From: Torymus aiolomorphi
Lineage: Eukaryota > Arthropoda > Insecta > Hymenoptera > Torymidae
DNA: 64,000 nt
Direction: 5' to 3'
NCBI GenBank assembly: GCA_036365515.1
Contig: CM070877.1
Span: forward strand, 2,861,001 to 2,925,000
The notes under the pieces are model-generated. The model was not told the origin of the DNA. It saw only the letters and a program-made list of their open reading frames with translations, and ran no database searches. Positions within the stretch are counted from its first letter, which is position 1. Every line of letters begins with the position of its first letter. The translations under genes were made by a program, and so were the position numbers. Positions 24,449 to 37,179 of the stretch are shown one piece after another.

Positions 24449-25595
24449 CCCTGGTGGAAATCCAAAACATTTTATAACTAATAACTAACTATTTATTTTA
24501 GAAACTTGCTATAAAATGGGAATTTATCTTGTCCAGTTTCTAGCTCCCGGTGAAATGCTTTTTCCCCTATTATATGGCTATTTTTCGAAGACAAGCACAA
24601 GCTTGTTCTTGAGTATTTTAAAGGTATTAAAACTGATCAGTTTTTTACTCTGTAAATAGCTAGTAGAAGGCTTGCTGTTATGACAAGGAATGAGAGAGAC
24701 AGAATCAGATGGAGAAATAAAAGTTTTGCTGAATTATTCATAGGGGGAGTATAACAAATGATTTTTTAGTTAATGTTATTTATTTATAGTTTTGAATTTT
24801 TTATCGGACTTCAACGAGCAAATCTCTTATGCGTTAGTCGAATGTCTATTCTCAAATCGAGTCCGATAAAAAATTCAAAACTATTAAGATACCACCACGA
24901 GCGCTTATAACATATTTAGAATCAAATGGCATTCGGACACTAAAATGCCTTTTCTTGTATAATCTTAGTTCCAACCTTTTAACACTAGATGGCAATCAAT
25001 TTTTCAAATCCACATATAAAATTACAACTTACACACTATAAGAATTCACAGTAATTTCATTATTTTGGAGTCGAAGATGTGTCTACTTGGGTCTTCCTGA
25101 CGAGTCCACCAAGTACAACAAGGACGAAACTCCCCGATATTATATTTTATTCCGAAATTAATAGTTATTCATTTTAAAAAAAATTTTTTTCTTATGTGTG
25201 TCGCCGTTTGTCAAAAAATTCTTATCGAGAGAGGAGGAAGCTTAAACAAAAGCTACCTTTCTCGATATGAGAATAGACATTCGACTAACGCATAAGAGAT
25301 TTGCTCGTTGAAGTCCGATAAAAAATTCAAAACTATTAAGATAGCACCACGAGCGCTTATAATATATTTAGAGTTATTTATTTATATTTTGATAAGCCAT
25401 CCAATGCACTTTAATGCTCTTTCATATACGATACAATTAGTAAGAAAATCAAATACGAATATTTTGTTGTGACGCCAATCTAAGAAATAGGTAAATAATG
25501 GTCAAAAATCGTTTCATCATAGCTATTAATTAGCCAGTTTTACTAGCTATTTTCTAACTTCTTGGCCATTTCATAGAGATGAATTTCTACCAGGG
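24449..25595. mobile_element. TIR element (ccctggtrgaaat ends) carrying a nested insertion
   Basis: The ends are ccctggtggaaat (24449-24461) and atttctaccaggg (25583-25595), a 13-bp TIR with one mismatch. Interior blocks at about 24600-24720 and 25510-25595 are homologous to 41140-41260 and 44800-44895, so this is the same family as the 40971-44895 element. The middle is interrupted by the element at 24788-25371. No transposase is visible. Confidence 0.7.
24788..25371. mobile_element. Nested inverted-repeat element
   Basis: The left arm (24788-24854) is the reverse complement of 25268-25333. A further block (gtccgataaaaaattcaaaa onward) is repeated directly at 24861-24920 and 25313-25371, so the left end is itself a hairpin. 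Similar gttatttatt words lie on both outer sides and may be the target duplication. Confidence 0.75.
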
Positions 25596-25769
25596 TTAGC
25601 ACAGTTCTTAAAAACACATTTACGCATGAATTAAAATAATTGGTTACTATACCATATTCATAATATTTTTTACCTAAATGCCAAACCTTTACAAAACTCC
25701 TCTACACAAGTATTCATTTTAAAATCGTTCAAAGCCCCACGACCGCTAAAACCCTTCAACACCTCTAAA

Positions 25770-26332
25770 CCATGCCGCGAACGAAGCGGGAGAGCGAAAG
25801 CTATCGCGCAACAATCAATTGTCCGCGAAAACACTACTCAACTCGACCTCACACGCGCGTGCGCTTTTTAATCCACGGTGGATGCTAGAGAGGAGCAAAC
25901 CGCGTAGCCGAGAGAGAGAGAGCCTCGATTAAAAGGGGGCAGCGAAATCGATAAAATAATCACGTCAGGCGAAATGATTTGTATTTCCAGCGTGTTTTAT
26001 GCCCCCCCCCCCCCTCTCTTTCTCTCTCTCTCGTGGAGAAATGCGCTTTATTGCACGCTTTGACGAGTGTGTGCACATGAGTTTCATCGCTCGCTAGCTC
26101 GCGCGCGTGGGAATAAGAGCGAAAAAAAGCGCACTCGCATAGCGATAGTCGTCCTCCCCGTGTTATTGTTCCCCGAAAGGGTATGGGGGGTGGAAAAAAA
26201 GGAGGATATGAAGAAACGCCGCGTGTACAGGCAGTTATATGTATGCGAGCACGCGGAGGTATAGTCTGGAAGCAATCCGCGACCGGAAATTTAAAAAGTT
26301 TCGCTAATGCTCACGAGGGATGCGAGTCTTCG

Positions 26333-26375
<43 letters not shown>

Positions 26376-26640
26376 GCTCGCTCCCTCATTTTCTTTCATT
26401 CTGTCATGGCTGTGTGTACCTACATTTTTATGCCGTTCTCCTTTTTTGCGCTTATTACGGCGTCGTGTAGCTTTCTCGCTTCTCTACTTTTCCCGGGTGT
26501 CTCTCTCTCGCTCTCTCTCTCGCTCTCGCTCCGAGGCTAACGGCGTCATAATTTTGTGTTCTAAACTAATGTTGCCGGACATGTTAAGCTGCGAGTTCAT
26601 AAATATTAATTTCGTAAACGTCGGGTAAAACACTCGGCGC
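25770..26640. promoter_or_regulatory. GC-rich island with poly-C and (CT)n arrays
   Basis: It contains a C13 run (26002-26014), a (CT)n array at about 26335-26373 and another at about 26499-26531. Long Ser/Leu frames here are translations of the microsatellite. CT/GA arrays can bind GAGA-type factors, so a regulatory role is possible. Confidence 0.35.
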
Positions 26641-26999
26641 GCTTTGTTGAAAAATGATTTTCATTCAACAATGTGTTAACGGAATGCAAGAATTGGTATT
26701 TATAAGTAAAAGTGGATTATTGGTAGGATATTGAGCATCGTGTAAATTACTTAATTACTTAACTTTGATCGTATTTTTGTAAATAATAATTAGATAATTA
26801 AATGACCAATGTAAAATTGAGATATGAATCAACGTATTTTATTTAAAAATACGATCTACAAATCAATTTCTATTACACGAACAAATATTTTCAATTACAT
26901 TTTCTTGAATCTATATCTCCCCTATCAATGCAACATATTTTTTTAAAAAGTAAAAGGCTTTTGCTTTCATCTTCCTCCCTTCCTGTGCTCAATTTCTCT

Positions 27000-27420
27000 C
27001 CATACGCGCGTCTCATTCCCCGCCGGTGACGTCGTACAGCGCGCGCTAGCGATTCGCATTATTACGATTGGATAACTCGCGAAAGATAGCAGAGCCAATG
27101 GCGGCAGCGCTGGTGGCTTTCATTTTCCGCGGGCCGTTGTAAAAGGTTGTCTACCGCTGAAATCTGGAATTTCGATCACCGATATATGAAAGAAAAATAG
27201 CGTGAAATAACTTTTCTTGCCGCTGATGAAAATAACATCCGCGGAGGTTAAGCGCGGCGGACTTGTTTACTCGAGGAGGCGCAATTTATTTATCTTCCTG
27301 TGTCGTTTATCCGCCGCTCCTTTATCCCAAGCATTTGAAAAAATAAAGGTAACCGGAGATGACGGGAGAGATTCCAATTATATATTTATTTGTTATAAGT
27401 AGTAAAGAAAGCAAAACATC
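27000..27420. promoter_or_regulatory. GC-richer block
   Basis: This CpG-containing segment could be an island. A second less AT-rich block follows at about 27640-28040. No exon was recognised in either. Confidence 0.25.
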
Positions 27421-29012
27421 GTGGCGTGCGTCTTCAATTTTTCTTTATTTTATTTCGTAATATCTGTGGTATTGCAATACTCATATAAATATATTTACAT
27501 ATACATTTTTGCAATTTCATAAATGAATATAATCAGTAAATCTGCATAAAAGGCATATGTAATAATTATAAAACGATCTTTTAAAAAAAGTAAAATTATA
27601 ACTCATAAGGATAACTAGCTAGACAATAAACGTCTCTCACCTTTTGCCCCAGCAGAATGTGAATGTAAACTGGCGGCCGCGATGCTGTACTAAATTCACA
27701 GAATCGATCCATCAATGACAGGCGGCAGCCGAGCAAGCTTAACACACGTAGTCACCGCGAAATTGATGTGATCCCCCATCATTATACCTCATTTCGGCCA
27801 ACAATAATTTTTGATCACGCGCGTGCAAACATGGATCTTCGCTTGTGCATAAATCTTCGAATCCTCGTGAACCGAATATTCACGATAGATTTCGGCACGT
27901 GTCATGCGACGTCCATGAATTTTTAGCCGTGCATGAAAAATTGCATAAAGTATGCGTTGCGTATAATTTTTGCCAAATCAGGGATAAATTCCGAATTAAC
28001 GTCTGTATTTTACGTAGTCGAAGATTTACGAAGTGATATTATACGAAAAATATTTTTTAAAACTGGTTAAGAAAAATTTTCCGGCAATTGTCTATAAATA
28101 ATAATGCATAGAGCAAAGTGCAACTTGCATTGTTTCGGCGTCGCAGGAGAGTTTCAAAGTATCTTAAAGTAGACTTAACTGAAACGCCGTTATGAAAATA
28201 GCGATCATGACACTGCACTTGCTTCGTCTTGTTAAACTCCTTAAACTTGCTGCGTTTCATTCTCTTAAGAAGATAATTATATATTGCGTTTTTTCATTTC
28301 ACTTACTTAAAATTTACAACTGTAGTAAAAGTAACCCAGTTGCCGTCTTTTTTCTGGCAAATTCTTCATAAGATCATAAGACCTTTAAATAACTTTAGAA
28401 AAGAAATGCTCAATTTTTTAGTAGAGAACTTTTACAATCTCATTCTAAGTTTCTGGAAAAATTTGTAAGCAATATACGTGTACTTGACTTGCTTAATGAA
28501 AGATATTATGTCTTTTCAAATATGGTATGTATTATGCAATACGACGTTCGAATTTAAAGTATAAAATTAATACTAAAAAATAGTTTACGAAATGTGATAA
28601 TCTTGAAAAACATCATCAAACAATATGCATCTCCTATATATTGCTTTTGTGCTCTATTCTGCTGTTTTAAATGTAATCTATATGAAATCCATTATCATGT
28701 TTGCACTCCTTATTTAACAGATTTTCTTACTTGTAAGAAAAAAAATGCTAAAATGCTTTTATCTAAAATATTTATCCAAAATGAAAGATATGCCAGTAAA
28801 TTTTATCATCTCACATCTATTCAAATGCTTTGGCATGCAGATTAGTGCATTCTTATCTATACGTGCTGATAAGAAAGTGTCTAAGGAATTCTAAAAATAA
28901 TTGTGATATTCTAACGGTATTTAGTCATCTCTTTTACAATTAAAAAATAAGTTTTATAAATAAAATGAAATCATTTGAGAGAAAAGTTCTTGTGAGAATT
29001 TCCACAGCATAC

Positions 29013-29164
29013 CTTTAGACAACGATCGATCTTTGGTCGGCGCGACACACAAGTCCTCCTTCGCAAAAGAGGCTGACGGCGCTAAGGCGATGGAAGACTT
29101 ACGGCCAATTTGAAAATGGTCGTCCCCGTAATTGAGGTAAGGCTGCCGTAGCGGTGGCGAGACG
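29013..29164 (-). CDS. Speculative exon in an isolated GC-rich block
   Basis: The minus-strand frame contains SPPLRQPYLNYGDDHFQIGR and SSIALAPSASFAKEDLCVAP, ending at a donor-like AAAG|GTATGC. A second possible donor (GGCC|GTAAGT) lies inside it. The upstream limit is set by an in-frame stop, and the acceptor is poor. It could be conserved noncoding DNA instead. Confidence 0.15.
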
Positions 29165-29757
29165 TACACGCGGCTTCAATGGAATGGAAACTAAAGGGAT
29201 TAGGCGAGAAAATTAGTAGAATCGTATCGCCAAATGATGACCATTAAATTAGCGTGATTGTCTTTTCGTACAATGGATCGGAGGAAGAGAGGGCCCGTAA
29301 CACTAGACATTTAATTGATATTGTGTTAAAGCTAATTTAGATTTCCCAAGAGTTTGATCGTGCAGTTTTTTTTACTCGACTACGCGAATTTAACTAAATA
29401 TTGAGTTTGAAAATTAATCAAATGTAACTGTAAAATTTAAATATGTAGTTTTAGTTGAAATTTTAATTCAATATTTTATATTTTGTTTATTTAATTTTTC
29501 AATTCTATTTAATTATTTTATTTTTAATTCAATTTTAATTGTAAAGGAGTCGTAGATTTTTTTTTTAAATATCATAGTTACAGACTTCGGATTTGCACAT
29601 AACAATGTACAAAAATTCTTTTCCTATAACTGAGTGTGCAAAATGCGATTTTTTGAAACTCCGTGCGAGAAGTTCGATTTCTCGCACGCTGCGTTAAACG
29701 ATGCGTGCAAAAATCTCACTTCTCGCACGTCGTGTCAAAAAATACGGTTCGACACTT

Positions 29758-29851
29758 GTGTGAGAAGTTGATTTTCTCCTCGTGTGACCTTTTCACCCTC
29801 GCTTCGCTCGGGTGCAAACAGTCACACGAGGGAAAAATCAAATTCTCGCAC
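29758..29851. repeat. Cruciform with 31-bp arms and tcgcttcgctc core
   Basis: The left arm 29758-29788 pairs with 29821-29851, and inside it caccc and gggtg form a second stem around tcgcttcgctc. It belongs to the same structural family as 469-523 and 8073-8197. Confidence 0.8.
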
Positions 29852-30002
29852 TAGTATCGAAATGTACTATTTCGAACGCGAATGAATGTACAAAATAGCA
29901 CATTCCCGCACTAGTACGAGAATACGCTATACTTTGCGCACTCATCCAGGTTTGCAAAATCGAACTCTGCGCAGCTCGTTAGGAAAAATAGTATACGCAA
30001 CA

Positions 30003-30075
30003 CGTGCGCAATAGGTCACCCGCACTCGTCTCTTTTGTTCGACTCGTGCGGGAATGACCTATTTTGTGCACTAGT
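30003..30075. repeat. Second long hairpin in the same cluster
   Basis: The block gtgcgcaataggtcacccgc and its partner gcgggaatgacctattttgtgcac form an imperfect stem. Short cgcac/gtgcg words recur throughout 29640-30080. Confidence 0.65.
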
Positions 30076-30079
30076 TGCG

Positions 30080-31690
30080 TAAAGTACTCTTTCATTTGGA
30101 TAAGTTAAATTATACCACCAACATTATCTCACCAGGTACATAATATCTATTTACTTAATCAAAAGGAGATAAGTGCATAATCCTCCATGCTGTGTACAAT
30201 AAATGATAAAAAAACATATAATAAAACTTAAACTCATTGTTTACACAAAAATCCGCACCTTGCTATTGAATAATATCTTAAAACGTAGTACGTAATTTAT
30301 TGCAACGAAAAATAAATAGTCAATAAAAGCCAACATAGCGCTAATCATAATCTAAGAATATAAAAATATTCAGTGCTACTTAGATCTTAAAATAGAGCAA
30401 CGAGTAAAATACTTTAGCTATCGGATTTTACGCATATGAAAATGATACATCGTTATATTTATTACAGATACGTTTTTAGTATTTTCATACGTTTTAATTT
30501 ATAATGTGTGTTTAAATGACAATGCAGAAACTGTAATTGTCTATCTAGTTCACTTGTAATCTAAAGTTTAAATTTTTTTTTCTCTTATACCACAATATTA
30601 GATAACGATTTTAATAAAAACAGAAACATGTTTTTCGTATTATTTTGAATTGATTTATTGTACTGAAGCTATTATAAATTTAAAGAAAAACTATTTTTTT
30701 ACGTTTATCTATCCCTAAATATCAAATGATTTATAATTAATTATGAAAGATAATGTGTAACAAAGAAACCAACACTTGTCTACACTTAAAACACGCGTGT
30801 TTACATCTCATCAAACTGCGAAATTCAAGGTTTTCTTCAAATAATTTTATACACAGTGTTAAGGATAGAGATGAGAAAATAGTTCAAAGGAAATAATTGA
30901 GATTTTTATTGTAAAAACAACATGGGAACAGTGTACAGGACGAGAGGCACATAAGCAACTAACTACTCGTGCCTCTTTTTTTTTAACTAATCTCTATGGT
31001 AACGAATAATAAAGGAAATTATAACTAAGCAACAAAAACATCTGAAGTAGAAAACAAAAGAAAAAGCGCGTATTTTTAAGTCTTCTTTTTAGCCAAAACG
31101 GCCCCGAGTTAGTCATTTACTAATTCGTGCACGCTGGACCTTCAATAAACAGAACGTTTCTGTGCGAGGTCATGACAGCCTAAAAGTGAGTTTACTCTTA
31201 ACTGAGGGCTTCACGGCCGTAGAAATTCTACGCACAAAAGAGAGTAGGCAATCACTCTTTCAGATTTCTAAAATGTACATTTAAAATCCATTTCCTGTTA
31301 TTTAGTTTTACAATAAATAATGTTGTATTGGCAACACACAGTACCAAAAGTTGTAAAAATAAAAAATAAAAAGAACACATTTGATGTAATATACGAATAA
31401 GAAATTATTATAAAATTTTTTTTGGCTGATGAATTATTTCATTAGAAAATTGAGTTTCACTTGAAATATATTTAATATATTAAAATGAACTTTTTTATTT
31501 CTGAAAATAATATCTTTAAAAATATCAAAAAGATCCTTTTTTGTTTAATTTATCGACATGAATAGCCAAATACGTCTTTTAAACATGTTCATTCATTATG
31601 TTCGCGTAATGTTCATGAACCTTAACATGACGGAGTACATTTGTAATCATACACGCATTTCAGTTTTCTTTTAGTTACCAATGTTTCTTC
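30080..31690. other. AT-rich intergenic DNA
   Basis: No gene is seen. A short inverted pair (cgagaggcac and gtgcctc) lies at about 30940-30980, and a less AT-rich stretch at about 31080-31260. Confidence 0.45.
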
Positions 31691-32093
31691 GTCTCTTTTC
31701 TTCCCCTTCCTTTGGTCCACAGGCCCCAAGCCTGGATTCCATCACGAATTTTCGAGAAACGACCTGCAAGCCATTCCCGACTTGAGCACTTTTTACATTT
31801 CTCCACTCTTTTTCTCTCTCTCTGTAGCTCTCTCCTTCTATACACTACCCCCCGCGAGCCTCATGAATATTTAGCGTCCGTTTTCTGCGTCAAGTAACTG
31901 TCGCGCTCTTTGCGCTCTAACGTATTACTTCTTTCCGAGATGTAGTCTGCGCGTCTACGCTCAGCTATGGGTGTGTACGTGTATGTATAAGTATGCGCGT
32001 TTTTGTGTTTGCGTGCGCAAGAGGGTATTTCTTTTTGCGCATGCCGGCTGCGCGGATCATTTTCAAGGATATTAAGCCCATATGAAATATGTA

Positions 32094-32096
32094 CGC

Positions 32097-32169
<73 letters not shown>

Positions 32170-32170
32170 C

Positions 32171-32215
<45 letters not shown>

Positions 32216-32227
32216 GAGAGAGAGAGA
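32094..32227. repeat. Imperfect (GA)n microsatellite, about 134 bp
   Basis: This is GA repeat with scattered T, A, GG and C interruptions. Translations give only Arg/Glu or Ser/Leu repeats. Confidence 0.9.
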
Positions 32228-32929
32228 ATTTAGCGTTTCTTTTTGCGTGCGCCCGCCCTGTCCTCTTTGAACTCTTTTGATACGTAATTAGAGCATGGAT
32301 TTCGTGCAACTGCTTTACCAAGTAGTGGCGAAATTTTAGGTGAAGCAAGGGCAACAGTACTAAGGTATTTAATCTTCCTGTGTTGTATTCACAGTTCTGG
32401 TCATAATTTACAGTGGAAAATGAAATCATAATTCATAAATAAATATTTATTTTTCACATTTTACTAACAATTAATGTGAGGGTCACTAAATCTCGCGGTG
32501 CTCTGATTGATTTGTTTTTCAATAATAAATTCGTCTCTTAAAAACATTAGTTGGATTGTGACTTCTTAGCTTATTAATAACGCTAATCGACATTTAGTAT
32601 TATAAATAACTATTTTCTTAATTTTGTCAAAAATATTTCTGAGAAATCTGATGACTTAATGATCGATTTTCCAAATATACACTAGATTTCTTATTCTATA
32701 CTTGCTTTTATTTGCAAGGTGCTACCTAACTTTGGAGCTAATGCATTACGATATCTCACATCTCTTTTATATACCAGCCATTTAATGTACTTATTTTTTT
32801 CTTAGCTAGAGAATGTTATCAAAGTACAATAAAATATTTCATATATATTTCTGCTTCTTCTAAATTCATTACGAATTAAACTCTTCCTTTCACATGAAAA
32901 AATCAAAATTCCAAAAAATCTGAGAGAAA

Positions 32930-33670
32930 CATCCTCCCTCCCATCATTCCCAAAATCCCTGCAGATGCATCACTATACATTCTCCCATTCAAGCGCTCTC
33001 TAACCCTCTCTGAATATCCCGCGCACCTTCTTCGGCGTGGGATAGTGTGTGCAGTGCACGGAGAGAATAGTATAACTGCGGCACGGGGGCGCGCGAACTC
33101 GGGGGCCAAGATATAATAACAGAAGACCGTACGGGCGCGCAAACGGCGCCGCGATATTGCACTGATTATATTCCTAATCAGTGATCGTGCGCGCTTGCAG
33201 CAGCAGCAGCAGTAGCGGCAGTAGTATAGCAGTAGCGCCTTCGCCGCTACCGCCTCCCCGAAGCTCGTAAATCATAGTTAATTCACGCGGGAGCCGCGAT
33301 GTACGCCGCCGCGAGGAATCCGAGAGGAAGAGAGAGAGAGAGTGTGTGGGTATATATATGTATATGTCCTTTAACAAGACGATATCAGCAGAGTCGCGGA
33401 GGCGATTAAACATCCGGTAGAGAGAGAGAGAGAGTAAGGGGGGGGGGCGGATGGGCAAACACAGGCGAGAGAGTTTTCGAGATGTTTCATTTTAATCTCA
33501 GTTTCTCGCGAAGTTGTTCTTCGGCTTCTCTCTCTCTCCCTCTCTGTCTCACTTCTTGCATTATACCTTTAAAATTTTCCACTCCGCGCGTTTTCTGTCT
33601 CGCTCTCTTTACTCGTTAAGAAGCTACACGGACTGGGAACTTGTAACAAGACTTTGTTGCAAAACTGTGC
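32930..33670. promoter_or_regulatory. GC-rich island with CAG-type and GA repeats
   Basis: A run of cagcagcagcagcagtag lies near 33198, with GA tracts near 33330 and 33420 and a G9 run near 33441. No exon is recognised. Confidence 0.3.
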
Positions 33671-34479
33671 TATAGAGCGAGTCCATGTGTTCTTTCAACG
33701 TCGGCTCTCTCCTCTGCCTTTATTTATCTAATATTTCGTTCTTGTATTGTCGGCGGGCGGGGAGGAGGAGGAGGGACGAAGCATATTCGATGCGAGCGAG
33801 AACTTTTAGTTTTAAAGACATGCATAAGGTTATATACAATTCTGGTATGAGTCGTGTTGTAATATTAAATAAATATAGAAAATTAATGGACGAGAACAAT
33901 TTTCGAATTAGTTTACACAATGAATAGCAATATTATATAGAAAATCAAGGACATTATAATTAAATTATTTCGCATATCATTTGCTAGAGTACAAGTCAAA
34001 TTAGAATATATGAAAATACAATTAGCTGTGACATCCTAATCCAAGAATTTATCTCATATCGCCTCAATATTATATCCTGTTTTTAGAATTTGGAGTATGC
34101 ATATTCTTTTTTTCATAATAAGTTCTTACATCTGGAAAATAGGTGAAAAGTTTTGACGGTATCTAATTTGTATACGCACTTTGGTAATAATTATATAAGT
34201 AGCTAGCTTTAAGTATCTTTAAAATGTTAAAGTTGTTATTGACTAATCAGTGTCACTACAAGAACTTGCTCGAATTTTGTATTATAAGAAAATAGGTGCG
34301 TCGTGTAAGAAAACTCTGTCATAATGGCCAATTATTTTATAATTCAAGCGTCTGATGTTCTAGTATGACCATAAAATGTGAAAAAATTAAAATATTCATA
34401 GCTCCGGTAACATCATCATGATGCTTAAAAGACTAATCTTCTGATAACTACATCCACGAAGAACCAACCGAAAAAATGT

Positions 34480-35290
34480 TAAATATCCCATACCTCCACC
34501 TCGATACCATCATCTTCACGATTCGGATAATAATCACGCACCGTCATCTCCGCTCCAGAGTTCCGAGCAGCAGCTTTCTGAAATTCGCGGTATAGAGAGA
34601 AAGAAAAAACGCAACTCGATAGGAAAGGGGGAGGAAGGTAGCACCGAGGCGAAAGTAGATTAAGCTCGTCGCCGCTGTAAGCCAGCGAACACAAGAGCGA
34701 GCGCCTTCTCCTCCCTCTGCTACAAGACTCTCTGTGGGCGTACAGGTATATAATACCTCTGGTACACGTCGGATAACAAGCCTTGTACCTGGGCTGCTGC
34801 GACGATAGTAGCCCCGGGCACCGAAGGCTGCAGCGGCGGCGGCTTATTCCTTTGCGCGACACAGACACACACATATAAGGTAGGTAGGGCGGAATGACGA
34901 AAATAACAAGTGCCTCGGGAAATAAGGGTAACGAGGCCAGTGTCGAACTAACATCGAGTAATACGCTTCTCTGTCTCTCGGCCCTTTTGCTTGTTGCTCC
35001 TCCGAACACGCGCACCTTTTGACTTTTACACTGAGTGCGAGCGTTTACTGTATCGGTGCACTTTCTTGTTTAAAGGCATTCAATTAAGGCGGTGATTTAA
35101 AACGCGAGAGAGCCGGTGGAGGAAAATGCGGCGTCCGCGTGGTAATCCCGCGATCGTTGTTTCTTTATATTTACTGCCTGGGCTGACAAAATAAAGTGGC
35201 TGTTTGCTTGCGCGTGTAGGTGATGGAAGCGCGAGTTCCTGTGTATTTTGTGCTCGGAAGTGATATGCCCGGATGGCATAATTTAAATGC
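34480..35290. promoter_or_regulatory. GC-rich island
   Basis: The long minus-strand frame (34479-35015) is mostly Arg/Ser-rich and not recognised. Only its 3' part has splice-bounded coding character, listed separately at 34494-34577. Confidence 0.28.
34494..34577 (-). CDS. Speculative 84-bp internal exon
   Basis: On the minus strand a splice acceptor (gcgaatttcag) precedes 28 open codons reading KAAARNSGAEMTVRDYYPNR and then EDDGIEVE, followed by a donor (GAG|GTATGG). Its length is a multiple of three and both junctions are phase 0, as in a cassette exon. It sits in a GC-rich island. No partner exon was found and the protein is not recognised. Confidence 0.22.
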
Positions 35291-35759
35291 ATGTTTGATT
35301 ATGTAGGAGCGAGTCGATTCTGTCAATAATTTCGTTACTTTTCAGCTTTTTAATCTACAGAAAAGTTGACCTTTTCTGCATTCGATTTTAATGAAATTGA
35401 ATTGTTTCTCCGAACGTTGAATGGCGCAGTGTATTATTATTCTGAGTATATCAGTATATTTTAACTTAATTAAATTCGTCAGGACTGTTTACGTACACGC
35501 GCTTATTAATTATGAACATCATGTGTATTTAATCAACAAAATTATGACATAATGATGCATGCGTACTGGCATAAATACAAACATTTTCATTGTTGAAGAA
35601 GTATTTATTCAAGTATATATTTTACTCAGAAATGTTCTTGCTTACGTAATATCACAAAGAGAAACAAAGAAGTATTATTATATAACATAAATTAATTTTG
35701 TAAACCGAAATTTCCTCTTGCAAATATATAAATATTGCATTAAAATCCACATTAAACTT

Positions 35760-36250
35760 CCATAAGACTCGCGAATACTCCCCATCCCAGCTTTCCAACG
35801 GCCAGGAAAAATCACTCCTCGCTCGACGCGTAAATTCCGTCGATTCCCCGACGCTGTTTATCAAAGTTAGCCAAATGTTTCGCACTAGCTCGCTCGCTCG
35901 CTTGACCCAGTTGCGCGTGTGCGCTCGCGAATCATAAGGACACGAGCGACGTACAACGCGCAAGAAACACGCCGGCATCGGTGAATTAGTGCGCGCGAGT
36001 GAGAGATAATAAAGTCAAAATTAAATTGCGATAGGGGGATTAGCATATTTTTGCGCTCCGCGCTAAACGGGACAATGGGGGCGAGTTTAGGAGCGCGCGT
36101 CACTGTTAGGCAAGTCCATTCGAAGTTCGCCCAGACTGCGAGAGTCGAGGATGCGTAGACGAGCGCCCGAGCTTCGCGTATAAAGACTTCGTTATGAGAG
36201 CAACGTTTGCCTAATGTAGCTGACGCAGTTCTGGCAAAGGGTAAGGGGAT
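35760..36250. promoter_or_regulatory. GC-rich island
   Basis: CpG-rich DNA with overlapping minus-strand frames of 108 and 72 codons, neither recognised. A tataaag word near 36179 could be a core promoter. Confidence 0.27.
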
Positions 36251-37179
36251 GCGGCGTTATAATGGTACCTTTTTTCTGAAGATTAGCGTTTATTGTTATT
36301 ATTAAATTAAATTTTGTAACAAGAAATATTATGTGGGATTCCTTTACTTGTATGATACAGAGCTTCTTCCAGTTAGTTCACGTTGTATTAAATATCATTT
36401 CGTCCCTAAGAAAATATTATAAGTATTACATTTCCCATAGATATCAAAGAGGAGAGTAATATTTTTTACTGAAATAATACAATATTTGATATATTATTAA
36501 ATTACCTCATGATTAACTCTAAAAGTCACTTCTATATTCGTTCTTCTCGTACAGCTCACGACCGGGAATAATTCACATTATTCTTTAATACCATAAAACT
36601 TTTTTGCGCAAATGAGGATATTTGAATACCGCAGGAAACGTGTGAAAATTCAATATAAAAGTTATATCCGCGATTCAATACTACACAAGATTATTCCGAC
36701 CGTTTCCACGTTTTCTCTCGCTCCTTCCACCCTCTCTTTATCACAATTTTCCTCTTTTCATTTGGCGTTCCGCGGTTTTTTTTATTCCGCTCTGGCGATC
36801 CCTAAAGGCGAATCCGATTTCTATTCGGCATCATTAATTAACGGAACGCCGGCCGGGCGGTTATTACTGCGGGATCGTTATATCGGGACCATTTCCGGAT
36901 TGTTTTCTATCTGAAACGATACTCCTGGGGCGCTCTCGAATATGTGTTTGTGGCCGCTGTGAAATTTAAGCGCCTTACAGTCTCCCTTCCTCCTCCCTCT
37001 CTCTTTCGTTCTCGCGTATCCCGAAAGAGCTCTCCCAGCGCTGTTTCGCTATTATTTTTTACGCACTGTGTTTTACTCGTGAAACGGATACTTTTGTAGA
37101 CGCTATATTTTAATTTAACTGAATATTTTGTTAGTTCTTGGTAATTGGTAATTTTTTGGTATATACATTGCATCGTTTA

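Noticed and set aside
31965..32429. 154-codon minus-strand Ser-Leu repeat frame
   Set aside because: Translation of an imperfect GA array, with no domain outside it.
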